A stretch of 64,000 bases of DNA from Mycobacterium sp. 1081908.1 (GTDB lineage: Bacteria > Actinomycetota > Actinomycetes > Mycobacteriales > Mycobacteriaceae), in NCBI RefSeq assembly GCF_001673535.1, contig NZ_LZLY01000119.1, positions 1-64,000 of the forward strand, in the 5' to 3' direction. The notes under the pieces are model-generated. The model worked only from the letters and a program-made list of their open reading frames with translations. It did not search any database and was not told the origin of the DNA. The translations under genes and the position numbers were made by a program. Shown here one piece after another: positions 9,173 through 22,904 of this stretch (within the stretch, counting starts at the first letter, position 1; each line of letters begins with the position of its first letter).

Positions 9173-12073
9173 TCATGACGGCCGCATGTCAAGGGCCCGG
9201 TGGCGCGACGGCTGGGGCCAAGGCTGGGGAACTGGTCGCGACCGCACGTGCTGGGGCCACCAGAACCAGCGGCCGAGCAGCGTCGCGATGGACGGTGTCA
9301 TCAACGAGCGCACCACCAGGGTGTCGAACAGCAGGCCCAGGCCGATGGTCGTTCCGACCTGACCGATCACGATCAACTCGCTGACCGCCATCGACATCAT
9401 GGTGAAGGCGAACACCAGGCCCGCCGACGTGACGACCGAACCGGTGCCGGCCATGGCGCGAACGATGCCGGTGTGCAGCCCGGCGTGGATCTCCTCTTTC
9501 ATGCGCGACACCAGCAGCAGGTTGTAGTCCGCGCCGACGGCCAGCAAGACGATGACCGACATCGGCAGGACCATCCAGTGCAGCGGGATCCCGACGAGGT
9601 GTTGCCAGAGCAGCACCGACAACCCGAAGGACGCCGCCAGGCTCAGCACCACGGTGCCGACGATCACTCCCGCCGCCACCACGGCGCGCGTGAGGATCAC
9701 CATGATGATGAAGATCAGGATCAGCGCGGCGGCGGCGGCAATCAGCAGGTCGTAGTCGGCGCCCTGTTGCATGTCCTTGTACATGGCCGCGCTGCCACCC
9801 AGGTAGACCGTCGAGCCCTCTAGCGGAGTTCCCTTGATCGCATCTGCCGCCGTAGTTTTCAGCGGTTCGGCACGGGAGGTGCCCTCCGTTGTCAACGGGT
9901 CACCCTGGTGAATGATCGTGAACCGCACCGCATGACCGTCGGGGGAAATGAACAACTTGATGCCGCGTTTGAAATCAGCGGTGTCAAAAGCCTCCGGCGG
10001 CAGGTAGAACGAGTCGTCGTTCTTGGCCGCATCGAACGCCTGGCCCATCGCCGTGGCGTTGTCCTGCATGGCCATGGTCTGGTCCTGCTGCGCCTTCTGG
10101 GCCTGATACTGGTTGAGCATCATCTGTTTCTGACTTTTCATCGATTCGATCATCGGCGGCATCAGCGCGACCATCTGCGGCATCACCGCGTCGAGGCGTT
10201 GCATGTCCGGCACCAGGTCCGCTAGGTCGTCGCTCATGGTGCTGATCCCGTCGAGGGCGTCGAACACCGAACGCAGCGACCAGCACACCGGGATGTCGAA
10301 GCAGTGCTTTTCCCAATAGAAGTAGCTGCGTATTGGCCGGAAGAAGTCGTCGAAATCGGCCATGTGGTCCCGCAATTCCTGCACATCCGCGCTCGTCTTC
10401 GTCATCTTGGCGGCCATGCTGTGGGTGATCGCGGCCATCTGCTGGGTGATGTCCTGCATCTTTTCCATCGAGTCGATGGTCACCTGCATGTCATCGGCCT
10501 GTTTCAGGGTGTTGGCCAAGGTGGTCTGCGTGTAGTCGTTGTTCATGATCTGGCCGGTGCTGTTCATGCTGATCGTGTACGGGATCGTGGAATGTTTGAT
10601 CGGCTTTCCGTCCGGCCGGGTGATGGTCTGCACCTGGGCGATGCCGTGAACGCGGACAAGGGCTTTCGCGATCTTGTCGATCACCAGGAAATCGGCCGGA
10701 TTCCGCAAATCGTGCCCGGTTTCGATCATCATCAGGTCCGGGTTCATCGTGGCCTGGGAGAAATGCCGATCGGCCGCCGCGTAGCCGACATTCGCCGGTA
10801 CCTCGCCCGGTAGGTAGATGCGGTCGTTGTAGATGGTGTGATAGCCGGGCAGGGTGAGCAGGCCGACCAGCGACAGTGCGACCGCGCAGACCAGGATCGC
10901 GCCGGGCCACCGGACCGTCGCGGTGCCGATCCGGCGCCACCCGCGCGCCTGCGTCAATCGTTTCGGCTCAAGCACTTTGCCGAATCGGCTGCACGCCGAA
11001 ATCAGCGCGGGACCCAACGTCAGGGCCGCGGCAACCACGATCGCCATGCCGATCGACAAGGGGATGCCCATCGTCTGGAAGTACGGGAGGCGGGTGAAGT
11101 GCAGGCAGAAGGTCGCCCCGGCGATGGTCAGGCCCGAAGCCGCCACGACGTGCGCCGTCCCGTGAAACATGGTGTAGTACGCCGATTCTCGGTCTTGACC
11201 GGTCCTGCGCGCCTCCTGGTATCGGCCGATCAAGAAAATGGCGTAGTCGGTCGCCGCCGCGATGGCAAGGGTCACCACCAAGTTTGTCGCGAACGTGGTC
11301 AGGCCAAACACCTTGTGGTAGCCCAGGAATGCCACCAACCCCCGTGCGCCCAACAGTCCCAGCACCACCATCGCGAGCACGATCAGTGTCGTCACGAATG
11401 ATCGGTAGACGAGCAACAGCATGACGATGATGACCGCGAACGTTACGAGCTCGATGATCTCCATGCTCTTGTCGCCGGACACGTTCTGGTCCGCGGTGAT
11501 CGCCGCCGGCCCGGTCACGTACGCTTTCACCCCGGCGGGCACCGCGCCGCTCGTGGCGATGTCGCGGACGGCCGCCACCGATTCGTTGGCGAGGGCCTCC
11601 CCCTGGTCGCCGGCGATGTATACCTGGACATACGCCGCCTTGCCGTCCGCGCTTTGGGCGGCCGAGGCGGTGAGCGAATCGCCCCAGAAATCCTGGACGT
11701 GCTGGACGTGCTTGGTGTCGGCCCGCAGCTCTCGGACCATTTGGTCATAGAAGTGGTGCGCGTCTTCGCCCAACGGCTTGTCACCCTCGAGCACGATCAT
11801 CACCGAACTGCTCGTGTCGAACTCGCGGAATACCTTGCCGACACGTTTCGTCGCGATCATCGAGGGCGCATCGTTGGGACTCATCGATACGGCCCGCATT
11901 TTGCCCACCGTTTCCAGCTGCGGCACAACGGTGTTCAGGAGGCCGATGACGACGAGCCAAGCCAGGATGATCGGCACGGCCAACGCCCGGATCGTCCGAG
12001 GCAGCCACGGCCGGTCCGCATGACGGGCGACCGGCATGGCGTCGGTGGGCGCCTCGTTCATCGCCGTGCTCAT
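9173..12073 (-). CDS. MmpL-family RND transporter
   Basis: 966 residues from ATG 12073, which overlaps the mmpS stop by 4 bp (ATGA). Two halves, each with a transmembrane bundle and a large periplasmic loop. The proton-relay Asp-Tyr pairs of MmpL proteins are present in TM4 ([10 protein letters not shown]) and TM10 ([10 protein letters not shown]). The second periplasmic loop contains a long Met/Gln-rich coiled segment (roughly residues 540-690), as in the MmpL4/MmpL5 class that works with an MmpS. Members export lipids, siderophores or drugs; the substrate cannot be told. A longer frame to 12160 extends into mmpS and is rejected. The C-terminus is Pro/Arg-rich. Confidence 0.92.
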   Translation of the reverse strand: MSTAMNEAPTDAMPVARHADRPWLPRTIRALAVPIILAWLVVIGLLNTVVPQLETVGKMRAVSMSPNDAPSMIATKRVGKVFREFDTSSSVMIVLEGDKPLGEDAHHFYDQMVRELRADTKHVQHVQDFWGDSLTASAAQSADGKAAYVQVYIAGDQGEALANESVAAVRDIATSGAVPAGVKAYVTGPAAITADQNVSGDKSMEIIELVTFAVIIVMLLLVYRSFVTTLIVLAMVVLGLLGARGLVAFLGYHKVFGLTTFATNLVVTLAIAAATDYAIFLIGRYQEARRTGQDRESAYYTMFHGTAHVVAASGLTIAGATFCLHFTRLPYFQTMGIPLSIGMAIVVAAALTLGPALISACSRFGKVLEPKRLTQARGWRRIGTATVRWPGAILVCAVALSLVGLLTLPGYHTIYNDRIYLPGEVPANVGYAAADRHFSQATMNPDLMMIETGHDLRNPADFLVIDKIAKALVRVHGIAQVQTITRPDGKPIKHSTIPYTISMNSTGQIMNNDYTQTTLANTLKQADDMQVTIDSMEKMQDITQQMAAITHSMAAKMTKTSADVQELRDHMADFDDFFRPIRSYFYWEKHCFDIPVCWSLRSVFDALDGISTMSDDLADLVPDMQRLDAVMPQMVALMPPMIESMKSQKQMMLNQYQAQKAQQDQTMAMQDNATAMGQAFDAAKNDDSFYLPPEAFDTADFKRGIKLFISPDGHAVRFTIIHQGDPLTTEGTSRAEPLKTTAADAIKGTPLEGSTVYLGGSAAMYKDMQQGADYDLLIAAAAALILIFIIMVILTRAVVAAGVIVGTVVLSLAASFGLSVLLWQHLVGIPLHWMVLPMSVIVLLAVGADYNLLLVSRMKEEIHAGLHTGIVRAMAGTGSVVTSAGLVFAFTMMSMAVSELIVIGQVGTTIGLGLLFDTLVVRSLMTPSIATLLGRWFWWPQHVRSRPVPQPWPQPSRHRALDMRPS

Positions 12074-12495
12074 GCCGACTTCACCAGGCAGAAGGTCTCG
12101 GCGTTCACGCCCGTGGCGGTGCGCTCGTCCTTGACCACGTTGTCGACGGTGATCCGGCACGTGATGGTCTCGCCGTCACCCTGGGCCAGGATGTCGGGCG
12201 TGACGGCGGGCGTGGTGGTGCGCAAGGTTAACGTCCACGGCAGTGCCGTATCCACGGCCCGCCGGGGCTGCCCGTCGAGGTCGAGATAGTTGATGACCGC
12301 CGTCGGGGCCGACCCGAAGATCTCATACGTGACGACCTTGGGGTTGGACGACTCCGCGCCGTAGGAACCTCGCGGTGTCACCAGAACGGGGTGGGAGCCG
12401 AAGATCTGGCGGAACTGCATCACGCTGACGGCGCCGACGGCGACGGCGACGGCGACCAGCACGGGCAGCCACGCCCGCCTGACGAACCCGGTCAT
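12070..12495 (-). CDS. MmpS-family accessory protein
   Basis: 141 residues from ATG 12495, typical MmpS length. One N-terminal membrane anchor ([20 protein letters not shown]) and a periplasmic beta-sandwich domain with [22 protein letters not shown] and [14 protein letters not shown], the conserved MmpS stretches. MmpS partners its MmpL in export. The predicted transcription start near 12590 excludes the longer frame to 12624. Expression is probably repressed by the divergent TetR through the operator at 12609-12631. Confidence 0.9.
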   Translation of the reverse strand: MTGFVRRAWLPVLVAVAVAVGAVSVMQFRQIFGSHPVLVTPRGSYGAESSNPKVVTYEIFGSAPTAVINYLDLDGQPRRAVDTALPWTLTLRTTTPAVTPDILAQGDGETITCRITVDNVVKDERTATGVNAETFCLVKSA

Positions 12496-12584
12496 CGCTT
12501 CGGCCCAGCCGTCCGGCCGCGGCCCGCGAGGACGATTTCGAGAACGGTAATCAAGGTAGGGCCCTTTCAGCGTTGCCGACGGCG

Positions 12585-12631
12585 GTCTAGGTAGACAACC
12601 TAACAGATAAGTGGATAGAGTCAATCCACTT
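12585..12631. promoter_or_regulatory. mmpS promoter with embedded TetR operator
   Basis: AAGTGGAT-N7-ATCCACTT (12609-12631) is a perfect inverted repeat. On the mmpS strand its spacer contains the -35 TTGACT (12624-12619), and TAGGTT (12602-12597) follows after 16 bp as -10. A second palindrome GTCTAGGTAGAC (12585-12596) sits at the expected start point. The tetR -10 TACACT (12651-12656) is 20 bp to the other side. One bound repressor could block both promoters. Confidence 0.7.
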
Positions 12632-12663
12632 TGTCGAATGTTGCCCTGGTTACACTCCTTCGG

Positions 12664-13329
12664 GTGAGCTCATGCGAGGTGGCGGGGCGCCCGCTGCGGA
12701 AAGATGCCGAGCGCAACCGGCAGCGGGTCATCGACTCCGCCCGTGAGCTGTTCGCCGCCAGGGGCCTCGAGGCCACGCTCAACGACGTGGCGCACCACGC
12801 GGGCGTGGGCGTGGGAACCGTGTACCGGCGGTTCCCCACGAAGCAGGAGCTCTTCGAGGCGATCTTCGAAGACGGCCTCAATGAGCTTGTGGCCCTTGCC
12901 GAAACGGCGTTGCGTCACCACGACTCATGGCAGGGGTTCGCGTCGTTCGTCGAGCAAATGTGCGAACTCACCGCGACCGATCGGGGAATGCGCGAGATCG
13001 TTTTCAGCAAGACCGCAGGGGGCGTCGGGGTGGAGGCCGCCCGCGTCCGGCTGTTGCCGCGACTTTCGGAACTCGTCGAACGAGCGCAGCACGACGGACA
13101 CCTCCGGTCGGAGGTTTCGCCCGCCGACATGCCCATCTTCGGATTGTTGGCGGGAACCGTGAGCGAGTACGCCGGGCACGTGGACGCCGAGCTGTGGCGA
13201 CGGTACGTTGCCATCCTCCTCGAGGGCATCCGTCATCGCCACGACCAGCCACCGCTGCCGGTTCGCGCGCTCGAAGAACCGGAGCTCGAGGCGGCGATGC
13301 AGACCTGGCAACCCGCCGGCCCCCGCTGA
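12664..13329 (+). CDS. TetR-family repressor, divergent from mmpS-mmpL
   Basis: 221 residues from GTG 12664. The N-terminal HTH is typical: RQRVIDSARELFAARGLEATLNDVAHHAGVGVGTVYRRFPTKQELFEAIF (cited in pieces RVIDSARELFAARG, VGVGTVYRRF). The rest is a helical ligand domain. The -10 TACACT (12651-12656) is 7 bp before the GTG, giving a leaderless mRNA; the longer TTG start at 12631 lies in the operator and is rejected. Genetic linkage and the shared operator make it the likely repressor of mmpS-mmpL and of itself. In M. tuberculosis mmpS5-mmpL5 is controlled by a MarR protein instead, so this is a different regulatory set-up. Confidence 0.88.
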   Translation: MSSCEVAGRPLRKDAERNRQRVIDSARELFAARGLEATLNDVAHHAGVGVGTVYRRFPTKQELFEAIFEDGLNELVALAETALRHHDSWQGFASFVEQMCELTATDRGMREIVFSKTAGGVGVEAARVRLLPRLSELVERAQHDGHLRSEVSPADMPIFGLLAGTVSEYAGHVDAELWRRYVAILLEGIRHRHDQPPLPVRALEEPELEAAMQTWQPAGPR

Positions 13330-13668
13330 AGGGCCACGCCACAACGCGTTTCGCCGCCCGACCAAACCTTTACGCATTCTTGATGTCGGTTCCAGACTCC
13401 ATGTCATTTCACGACGGTCTGACCGGCTGTATGCGAGTTTTCTCACGGCATGTCATCTGCGGGTTGTCTCATGTTCGTGTCATTTGTCGAAACGTATCCG
13501 GCGCCCGACTCTGTTGTCGGATTTCGGGTCGTCTCACGTGTCGGGATTCACGAGATTCCCTTCGTCGCGTGACGCCATACCGTCCGCCGCTGAGCACACA
13601 CTAGGACCCCGAGACCCGACTGTCCGATTCAACTATCCAGTGGGAAGCTGACCGTCGCTTAAGAACGC
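13330..13668. other. Non-coding stretch of lower GC after the TetR gene
   Basis: No credible gene. The DNA is visibly less GC-rich than its surroundings and repeats short words (ATGTCAT, GTGTCATTTGTC, GTCTCA) between about 13400 and 13550 without a clean unit. It looks like decayed sequence. Confidence 0.6.
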
Positions 13669-13684
13669 TAGATCACGTGATCTA
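13669..13684. promoter_or_regulatory. 16-bp perfect palindrome before a TetR remnant
   Basis: TAGATCACGTGATCTA is a perfect palindrome 8 bp before the GTG of the TetR remnant at 13692. The position suggests the operator of that lost regulator. Confidence 0.55.
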
Positions 13685-13691
13685 AAGGACT

Positions 13692-13787
13692 GTGCAGATA
13701 TGTCGCAGCCGTGAGATATGTTCTTCCAGAATCATTTACGAGGCCGCCATGGAGCTGTTCGGCCGCATCGTGAACCGGCCCCGATGA
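13692..13787 (+). pseudogene. TetR-family gene remnant (first helix only)
   Basis: From GTG 13692 the frame reads to SSRIIYEAAMELFGR and then stops at 13785 after six unrelated residues. EAAMELFGR is the usual first helix of a TetR DNA-binding domain, but the HTH and ligand domain are absent. The sequence then runs straight into the convergent SDR remnant. The palindrome just upstream supports a former autoregulated repressor. Confidence 0.6.
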
Positions 13788-13834
13788 GTACCGTCGCGAC
13801 CGCCGCCGTCGGAAGCCGCGGCGACGTCGCACCC

Positions 13835-14133
13835 TATGGTTCCGTCGATCATGTCCCCAGGCACCAACCTGAGTTCGATTCCGTGTTCTGCCAGAGCGGG
13901 TTTGGCAGCGAGCACCGCATCTTCGCCTGCGCATTTACTTACCGCGATCGGTTCGTACCCGTCGGGGACCGGCTTACCCGGAAAGAAGTGCGCTTGATGA
14001 CTGGTCACGAACACGATGCGGGCACCGGCGGGCATCATCGGCATGGCCTGCCGCACCAACTCAGCTGCGCGTCACGATTCAACCGCATCGCGTAGCCGGG
14101 ATCGGCCCCGCGTTCCAAATCTCCGGACCCTCC
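13835..14133 (-). pseudogene. Frameshifted and truncated short-chain dehydrogenase (SDR) remnant
   Basis: On the minus strand one frame gives GSGDLERGADPGYAMRLNRDAQ (in pieces: LERGADPGYAM, RLNRDAQ); after a frameshift near 14060 the next frame continues LVRQAMPMMPAGARIVFVTS, then PIAVSKCAGEDAVL and LRLVPGDMIDGTI. These are consecutive motifs of a mycobacterial SDR family (catalytic Ser region VFVTSHQAHF, active Lys in AVSK). The NAD-binding N-terminus and the C-terminus are missing, so it is a pseudogene. The 107-codon frame at 13736-14059 covers only its second part. Confidence 0.75.
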
Positions 14134-14636
14134 CCCTTCCGCATGTCCTCAACCACGGACGCAATCTGGCGACCACTTCTTCGAGTCCGAGAGGATAGAT
14201 GCGGACCCTCGCTATTCAACCCCGGGGGTGGGTACTTCGCTAGGTTTCCAGGGCCCAGTAGAGGTTCACAAGGCGTAGGACGTGGGAGACACGACGGCAC
14301 CGCTCGGATGGTTTGGCTCCTCCGCCTCGGTGACGTGTGCTCGTCTGGCAGTAGCGGACATCGTGGAGCGCTACCAACCCGCCACGACCGGATGCTGAGT
14401 CTGCCGAGTCGCGGCATTCGACCGAGCCAAGAGGCACGCGCACATCTGCGGGTTAGACCCGGAACCTTCGCCGAGACTTGGTGATTCGCGAGTAGGTTCA
14501 TAAACCGCCTCGATGGCGATTGCGAATGCAACACCGAGTTAGAAACTAACTTTGGAACGGACATGACCAGCGGGTAGTCCACGTACGGCGACCCTCGCCG
14601 AAGCCCTAGTCGCGATCAGAATCGCCAGCCCAATGA
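14134..14636. other. Decayed intergenic DNA with a 15-bp palindrome
   Basis: No coding signal is convincing; the long minus-strand frame 14079-14582 has Arg/Ser/Pro-rich composition like a chance frame. AGTTAG-AAA-CTAACT at 14537-14551 is a perfect interrupted palindrome followed 10 bp later by an ATG (14562) whose frame stops after a few codons, possibly the surviving operator and start of another lost gene. Confidence 0.5.
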
Positions 14637-17264
14637 TCAGTCGCTGGCGGGAACATCATGATCGAATTGCCGGACCAGCTTCGCCAATTCGGCGCGAGTA
14701 GCGATTCCGGCCTTGAACGTGGCGCGGTAGATATGCCCTTCGACGGTACGCACGGACAACGACAGGGCCGCCGCGATCTCCCGGTTGGTGAGACCCTTCG
14801 ACACCAGCAGTGCGATCTCGCGTTGGCGATGGCTGAATGGGTAAGCAATCTTGGCCCCCGCGAGCGCCGGACTCGTCGCGCCGCCACAACGTCGGGATAG
14901 CTCCTCGGCGCGAGCGCCGGCAGTCAAGGCGCTGCCGTTTCGGTTGGCCAGTCGGTAGGCCGATGACGAGTGGGCGGCCGCGTCCGCGGCGGCAAGCAGA
15001 TCGCCCATCGACTCAAAGTCCGCGGCCACCGCTTCGAGTTCCGCCGCGGCGTCGTCGGCGAGCGCTTTCGCGTAGCGCGCGGCGATCGGCGCGCGTGGCC
15101 CCTCGACGATGGTGGTCAATTCGGCCAGGCGGTCACCGACGGTGGTGTCGCAAAACTGAACCGACGTCTGCAGGCACATGACTTCGCTGGCCAACAGGCC
15201 CTGCCGGCGGGCGAAGGAGCCGGCCTCCGCGGCCGTGTCCCGGGCGACTTCGATCCGTCCTTGCGCGGCCGCAACCCAGGCCTGGGCCAGCAGGTAGGTG
15301 ACTTCGAGGTACGCAAGATGAGGGCGGCGAACTTCGGCCGCCCGTTCGAGCGCGAGCACCGCCTCCTGGACATTTCCCGATCGCGCCAGCGCCGTCGTGT
15401 AGTGAGCCTGGTATCGGTACGTGTGGCCCATGATCAGCCCGAATTGGCCCAGATCCAGCTGGCCGGGGTGCAAGCGCCGGCGAGCCGTAGCAAGGTCGCC
15501 GGCGGCCAGGGCCACCATTCCGACGTTGGCGGAGCAGAGCCTGCGCGCCATGGGCGCCATCCTGGCGCACCGGCGATAGGCCTGTTGAGCCGCCTCACTT
15601 GCCCCGGTGAGGTCGCCGGCGAGTACCAGCACGTGCGTGTGCAGCTTGACGAGGTTGGCCGTGTTGAACGCGTCAGGGGCGTCGTCCAGGATTCGCCAGG
15701 AGCTAGCCGCGTCGCGGCGAACCTGGCCGAGGTGCCCGCGCTCCCCATGGGCGAACACCCGCATCCCCAAGCAGACCACGGCACCGTAGCTGTCAAGTTG
15801 CCGAGGATCGGCGGCGTTTAACGCATCGAGGGCGCCTATCGGGTTGGCGGTGAATCCCAGATGCAGTCCGAGCAACGTGCTGAGCTGATGCGCGCGGACC
15901 CCGGTCGAGCCCTGCAATGCCCGCTCGACCAGGCACACCGCTTCGTCCGGCCGAGCGAACCCGAACAGGAGGTTCATCGCCATCAGGCTGAAATCGTTGA
16001 GAAAGTCGGTGCCGCGCAGTTCATCCGGGCGGATCCGGCTCAGTTCCGCTTGCGCGTCGCCGCCCCTGCCGAGCAGGAACAGGCAGTAGGCGTGCTGGAG
16101 CTTCGCCCCGATCCCGCCGCCGGCGCCGACCGCGGCGCGCGCGCAGCGTTCGGCAAACTCGATATCGAGTTGCGCCAGCGCGGCCTCCGCGCCCGCCAAC
16201 AAGATGCCCGCGTCGGGCGGCAGGTCTGATTCGAGCCAGAGCAATCCCAGCTGGGCGGGATCAACCGGGGCATTGTTGTCCGGGCTGGCCATCGCGGTGG
16301 CAAGCCGACCGCGCAGCCGACTCTGCCGCAGCTGACCGCACCGTGCCAGCGTGATAGCGGAATACAGCGGGTGCGCGATCCGGATGACGTCGGGTGCTGA
16401 TTCGTCGGCGCGGATCAGTCCCAGCCGCTCCGCCTCGGCCGATGCCTCGCAGTCGGTGAACGAATTGAGCAGGGACCGGTTGATCGACCCCGCGACCGCG
16501 ACAAGATCGACGACCTCTTGCACAGACTCGGTGAGAGCACCGAATTGCATCTGCACCAGATCACGCAGCGACGGTGACACCATCGGAGCCGCACGCAGAC
16601 TCCACATGCCGTCGTTCTCGACAAGATTGCCGGCTGCGCGTTCTTGAACGACGAGGTGGGTCAGGTAGGCGCAGTTACCGCGTGTCAATTCCCAAAACCG
16701 CTCGGCACAATCGCCGCTAACCTGTCCGTGCAATGCACCCCGAAGTAGATCATCGCTTTCGGATTGGGATAGGGGCGGTAAATCGACGCGGCGAAGGATC
16801 CCTTCTTTCCAAGGCGTCATCACGGCGTCGGGAATGGGGGCGCCACCGCGGACCGTGATGAGCAATTTGGCGCTGCGGCGTTGCAGCAGGCTATACACGA
16901 CGAAGGCCGACAGGTGGTCGAGCAGGTGCGCGTCGTCGATGCTGATGAGCAGCCGGCCCGACGCATCGGCGTCGGTCATCGCCGCAACCACCTGATGGGC
17001 AGCGTCGTGCGGATTCTCGTGGCTCGCGCTCGACCATTTAGTGAAGGCGCCCAACGGGATTGACTGCGCGGTGACGCTTGCGGTGACGCGGTGGACAACC
17101 CAGCCCAGCGCCCCGGCCGCCGCCGCTGCTTCCTCGGCCAGCCTCGTCTTGCCGACGCCGGCATCACCGACGATCAGCACGCCCCCACAGTCGTCCGCGC
17201 CGAGTGCCTCGGCGGCCACCCGAAGTTCCTCGCCCCGACCGATTAAGGGCCAGCGGACGGTCAC
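14637..17264 (-). CDS. LuxR-family regulator with AAA-type ATPase domain (LAL type)
   Basis: 875 residues from GTG 17264. N-terminal ATPase: Walker A GDAGVGKTRLAEE (about residue 33), Walker B LLISIDDAHLLD (about 105). A long TPR-like helical middle follows, and a C-terminal LuxR HTH (about 808-868) with FSHRQREIALLVSKGLTNRE and IAAALSLSVRTVEGHIYR. Large ATP-binding LuxR (LAL) regulators act as signal-dependent activators; the ligand and targets are unknown. The -10 box TACATT (17276-17271) is 6 bp upstream of the GTG, so translation is probably leaderless. It is divergent from the PE_PGRS gene with 159 bp between starts, making that gene a candidate target. Confidence 0.9.
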   Translation of the reverse strand: MTVRWPLIGRGEELRVAAEALGADDCGGVLIVGDAGVGKTRLAEEAAAAAGALGWVVHRVTASVTAQSIPLGAFTKWSSASHENPHDAAHQVVAAMTDADASGRLLISIDDAHLLDHLSAFVVYSLLQRRSAKLLITVRGGAPIPDAVMTPWKEGILRRVDLPPLSQSESDDLLRGALHGQVSGDCAERFWELTRGNCAYLTHLVVQERAAGNLVENDGMWSLRAAPMVSPSLRDLVQMQFGALTESVQEVVDLVAVAGSINRSLLNSFTDCEASAEAERLGLIRADESAPDVIRIAHPLYSAITLARCGQLRQSRLRGRLATAMASPDNNAPVDPAQLGLLWLESDLPPDAGILLAGAEAALAQLDIEFAERCARAAVGAGGGIGAKLQHAYCLFLLGRGGDAQAELSRIRPDELRGTDFLNDFSLMAMNLLFGFARPDEAVCLVERALQGSTGVRAHQLSTLLGLHLGFTANPIGALDALNAADPRQLDSYGAVVCLGMRVFAHGERGHLGQVRRDAASSWRILDDAPDAFNTANLVKLHTHVLVLAGDLTGASEAAQQAYRRCARMAPMARRLCSANVGMVALAAGDLATARRRLHPGQLDLGQFGLIMGHTYRYQAHYTTALARSGNVQEAVLALERAAEVRRPHLAYLEVTYLLAQAWVAAAQGRIEVARDTAAEAGSFARRQGLLASEVMCLQTSVQFCDTTVGDRLAELTTIVEGPRAPIAARYAKALADDAAAELEAVAADFESMGDLLAAADAAAHSSSAYRLANRNGSALTAGARAEELSRRCGGATSPALAGAKIAYPFSHRQREIALLVSKGLTNREIAAALSLSVRTVEGHIYRATFKAGIATRAELAKLVRQFDHDVPASD

Positions 17265-17423
17265 GTAATGAATGTAGTTCCTGGCGCCGAATTACGCTCG
17301 CGGCATGGGGTAGTTCAAAGCGTGTCGGGAGCCGGAGATTAGGTAGTCGCCTACGGGTACCTGCGTGTGGTTATTGGTCGACGATTCGCGCTGTCGGAAA
17401 TTCGTGCGAGCGAAGGGCCGCAG

Positions 17424-21917
<4,494 letters not shown>

Positions 21918-22228
21918 GGCGGACTTTCGCCGAGGCCCGAAAGGGTAAGGAGCCGACTGCGGTTTCAGGACCGACTTCTCAGAATTTGTCAGTGATGTCG
22001 AATTGGCTGGCCTGCGCCAATCCATAACGCGCCGAGTGTCGTCCGCAGTGGAAGCGCTGTCGCTTGATCTTGCCGAATAGCAACGTGTCGGACTTTGGGT
22101 CCGCGGGGCTGGGATCGCCTCTGTCGGCAACCTCGGCGCCCGGGGTCGCCGACCGCTGGCCTCGAAGTGCGACTGCGCACCGATCGTTGCGTGGACCGCG
22201 GCGTGACGTGCGACACTGCCGCGCCTCC
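21918..22228. other. Intergenic region after PE_PGRS
   Basis: About 310 bp between the PE_PGRS stop and the promoter of the Rv1219c-like gene. No gene, RNA or clear terminator is visible. Confidence 0.5.
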
Positions 22229-22275
22229 TTGACGGGGGGCTGAACGCGCGTTTAGTGTACTGAACATGCGTTCAG
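22229..22275 (+). promoter_or_regulatory. Promoter and twin operators of the TetR/ABC operon
   Basis: TTGACG (22229-22234), 18-bp spacer, TAGTGT (22253-22258), then 7 bp to the ATG at 22266: a near-ideal leaderless promoter. Two 16-bp copies of CTGAAC-N4-GTT(C/T)AG lie at 22240-22255 and 22260-22275, exactly 20 bp apart. The first fills the -35/-10 spacer, the second covers the start point and first codons. Binding by the encoded TetR would close the promoter. Confidence 0.8.
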
Positions 22276-22904
22276 CCGACCTGACCGCCGCCGCCCGAAT
22301 CCGGGACGCGGCCATCGAGCAGTTCGGCGAGCACGGGTTCGGCGTCGGGCTGCGCGCCATCGCCGAAGCGGCGGGGGTGAGCGCCGCCCTGGTGATTCAC
22401 CACTTCGGCTCCAAGGAAGGCCTACGCAACGCCTGCGACGAATACATCGCCGAAGAGATCCGCGACACCAAGTCGGAGACGATCAAGTCGAACGACCCGG
22501 CCACCTGGTTCGCGCGGCTCGCCGAGATCGAGGAATTCGCCCCGATGACGGCCTACCTGGTGCGCAGCATGCAGACCGGCGGCGACCTCGCGAAGATGTT
22601 GTGGCAGAGGATGATTGACAATGTCGAACAATACATGGAAGAGGGCGTGCGGGCCGGCACGGTGAAACCCAGCCGCGACCCCAAAGCCAGGGCCAAATAT
22701 CTCGGCATCACCGGCGGCGGAGCCCTCCTGCTCTACATCCAAATGCACGACACACCAACCGATCTGCGTGCGGTCCTGCGCGACTACGCCCGGGACATGA
22801 TCCTGCCCGCGCTCGAGCTCTACACCGAGGGCCTGATGGTCGATCGCACCATGTACGACGCATTCCTGGCAGCTGAAGATCAAGGAGAATCCCATGCCGG
22901 CTGA
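22266..22904 (+). CDS. TetR-family repressor of the ABC exporter (Rv1219c-like)
   Basis: 212 residues, the length of Rv1219c. N-terminal [23 protein letters not shown] and [20 protein letters not shown]. The C-terminal ligand domain includes [20 protein letters not shown]. In M. tuberculosis Rv1219c represses the Rv1217c-Rv1218c multidrug exporter and itself. Here it is the first gene of the same operon, overlapping the ATPase gene by 11 bp, and twin palindromes overlap its promoter and start codon. Some of the mRNA start thus lies within the operator. Confidence 0.92.
   Translation: MRSADLTAAARIRDAAIEQFGEHGFGVGLRAIAEAAGVSAALVIHHFGSKEGLRNACDEYIAEEIRDTKSETIKSNDPATWFARLAEIEEFAPMTAYLVRSMQTGGDLAKMLWQRMIDNVEQYMEEGVRAGTVKPSRDPKARAKYLGITGGGALLLYIQMHDTPTDLRAVLRDYARDMILPALELYTEGLMVDRTMYDAFLAAEDQGESHAG

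Noticed and set aside
8289-9176. N-terminal extension of sigE to a 556-codon frame
   Set aside because: It is antisense to the well-supported methyltransferase gene and has Arg/Gly/His-rich chance composition; orthologues begin near 8288.
13370-13560. A short tandem repeat or array based on GTCAT and GTCTCA words
   Set aside because: The words are unevenly spaced and not embedded in a constant unit.
14079-14582. 167-codon minus-strand frame in the decayed region
   Set aside because: It overlaps the SDR remnant in the wrong frame, lacks a ribosome site and any recognisable motif.
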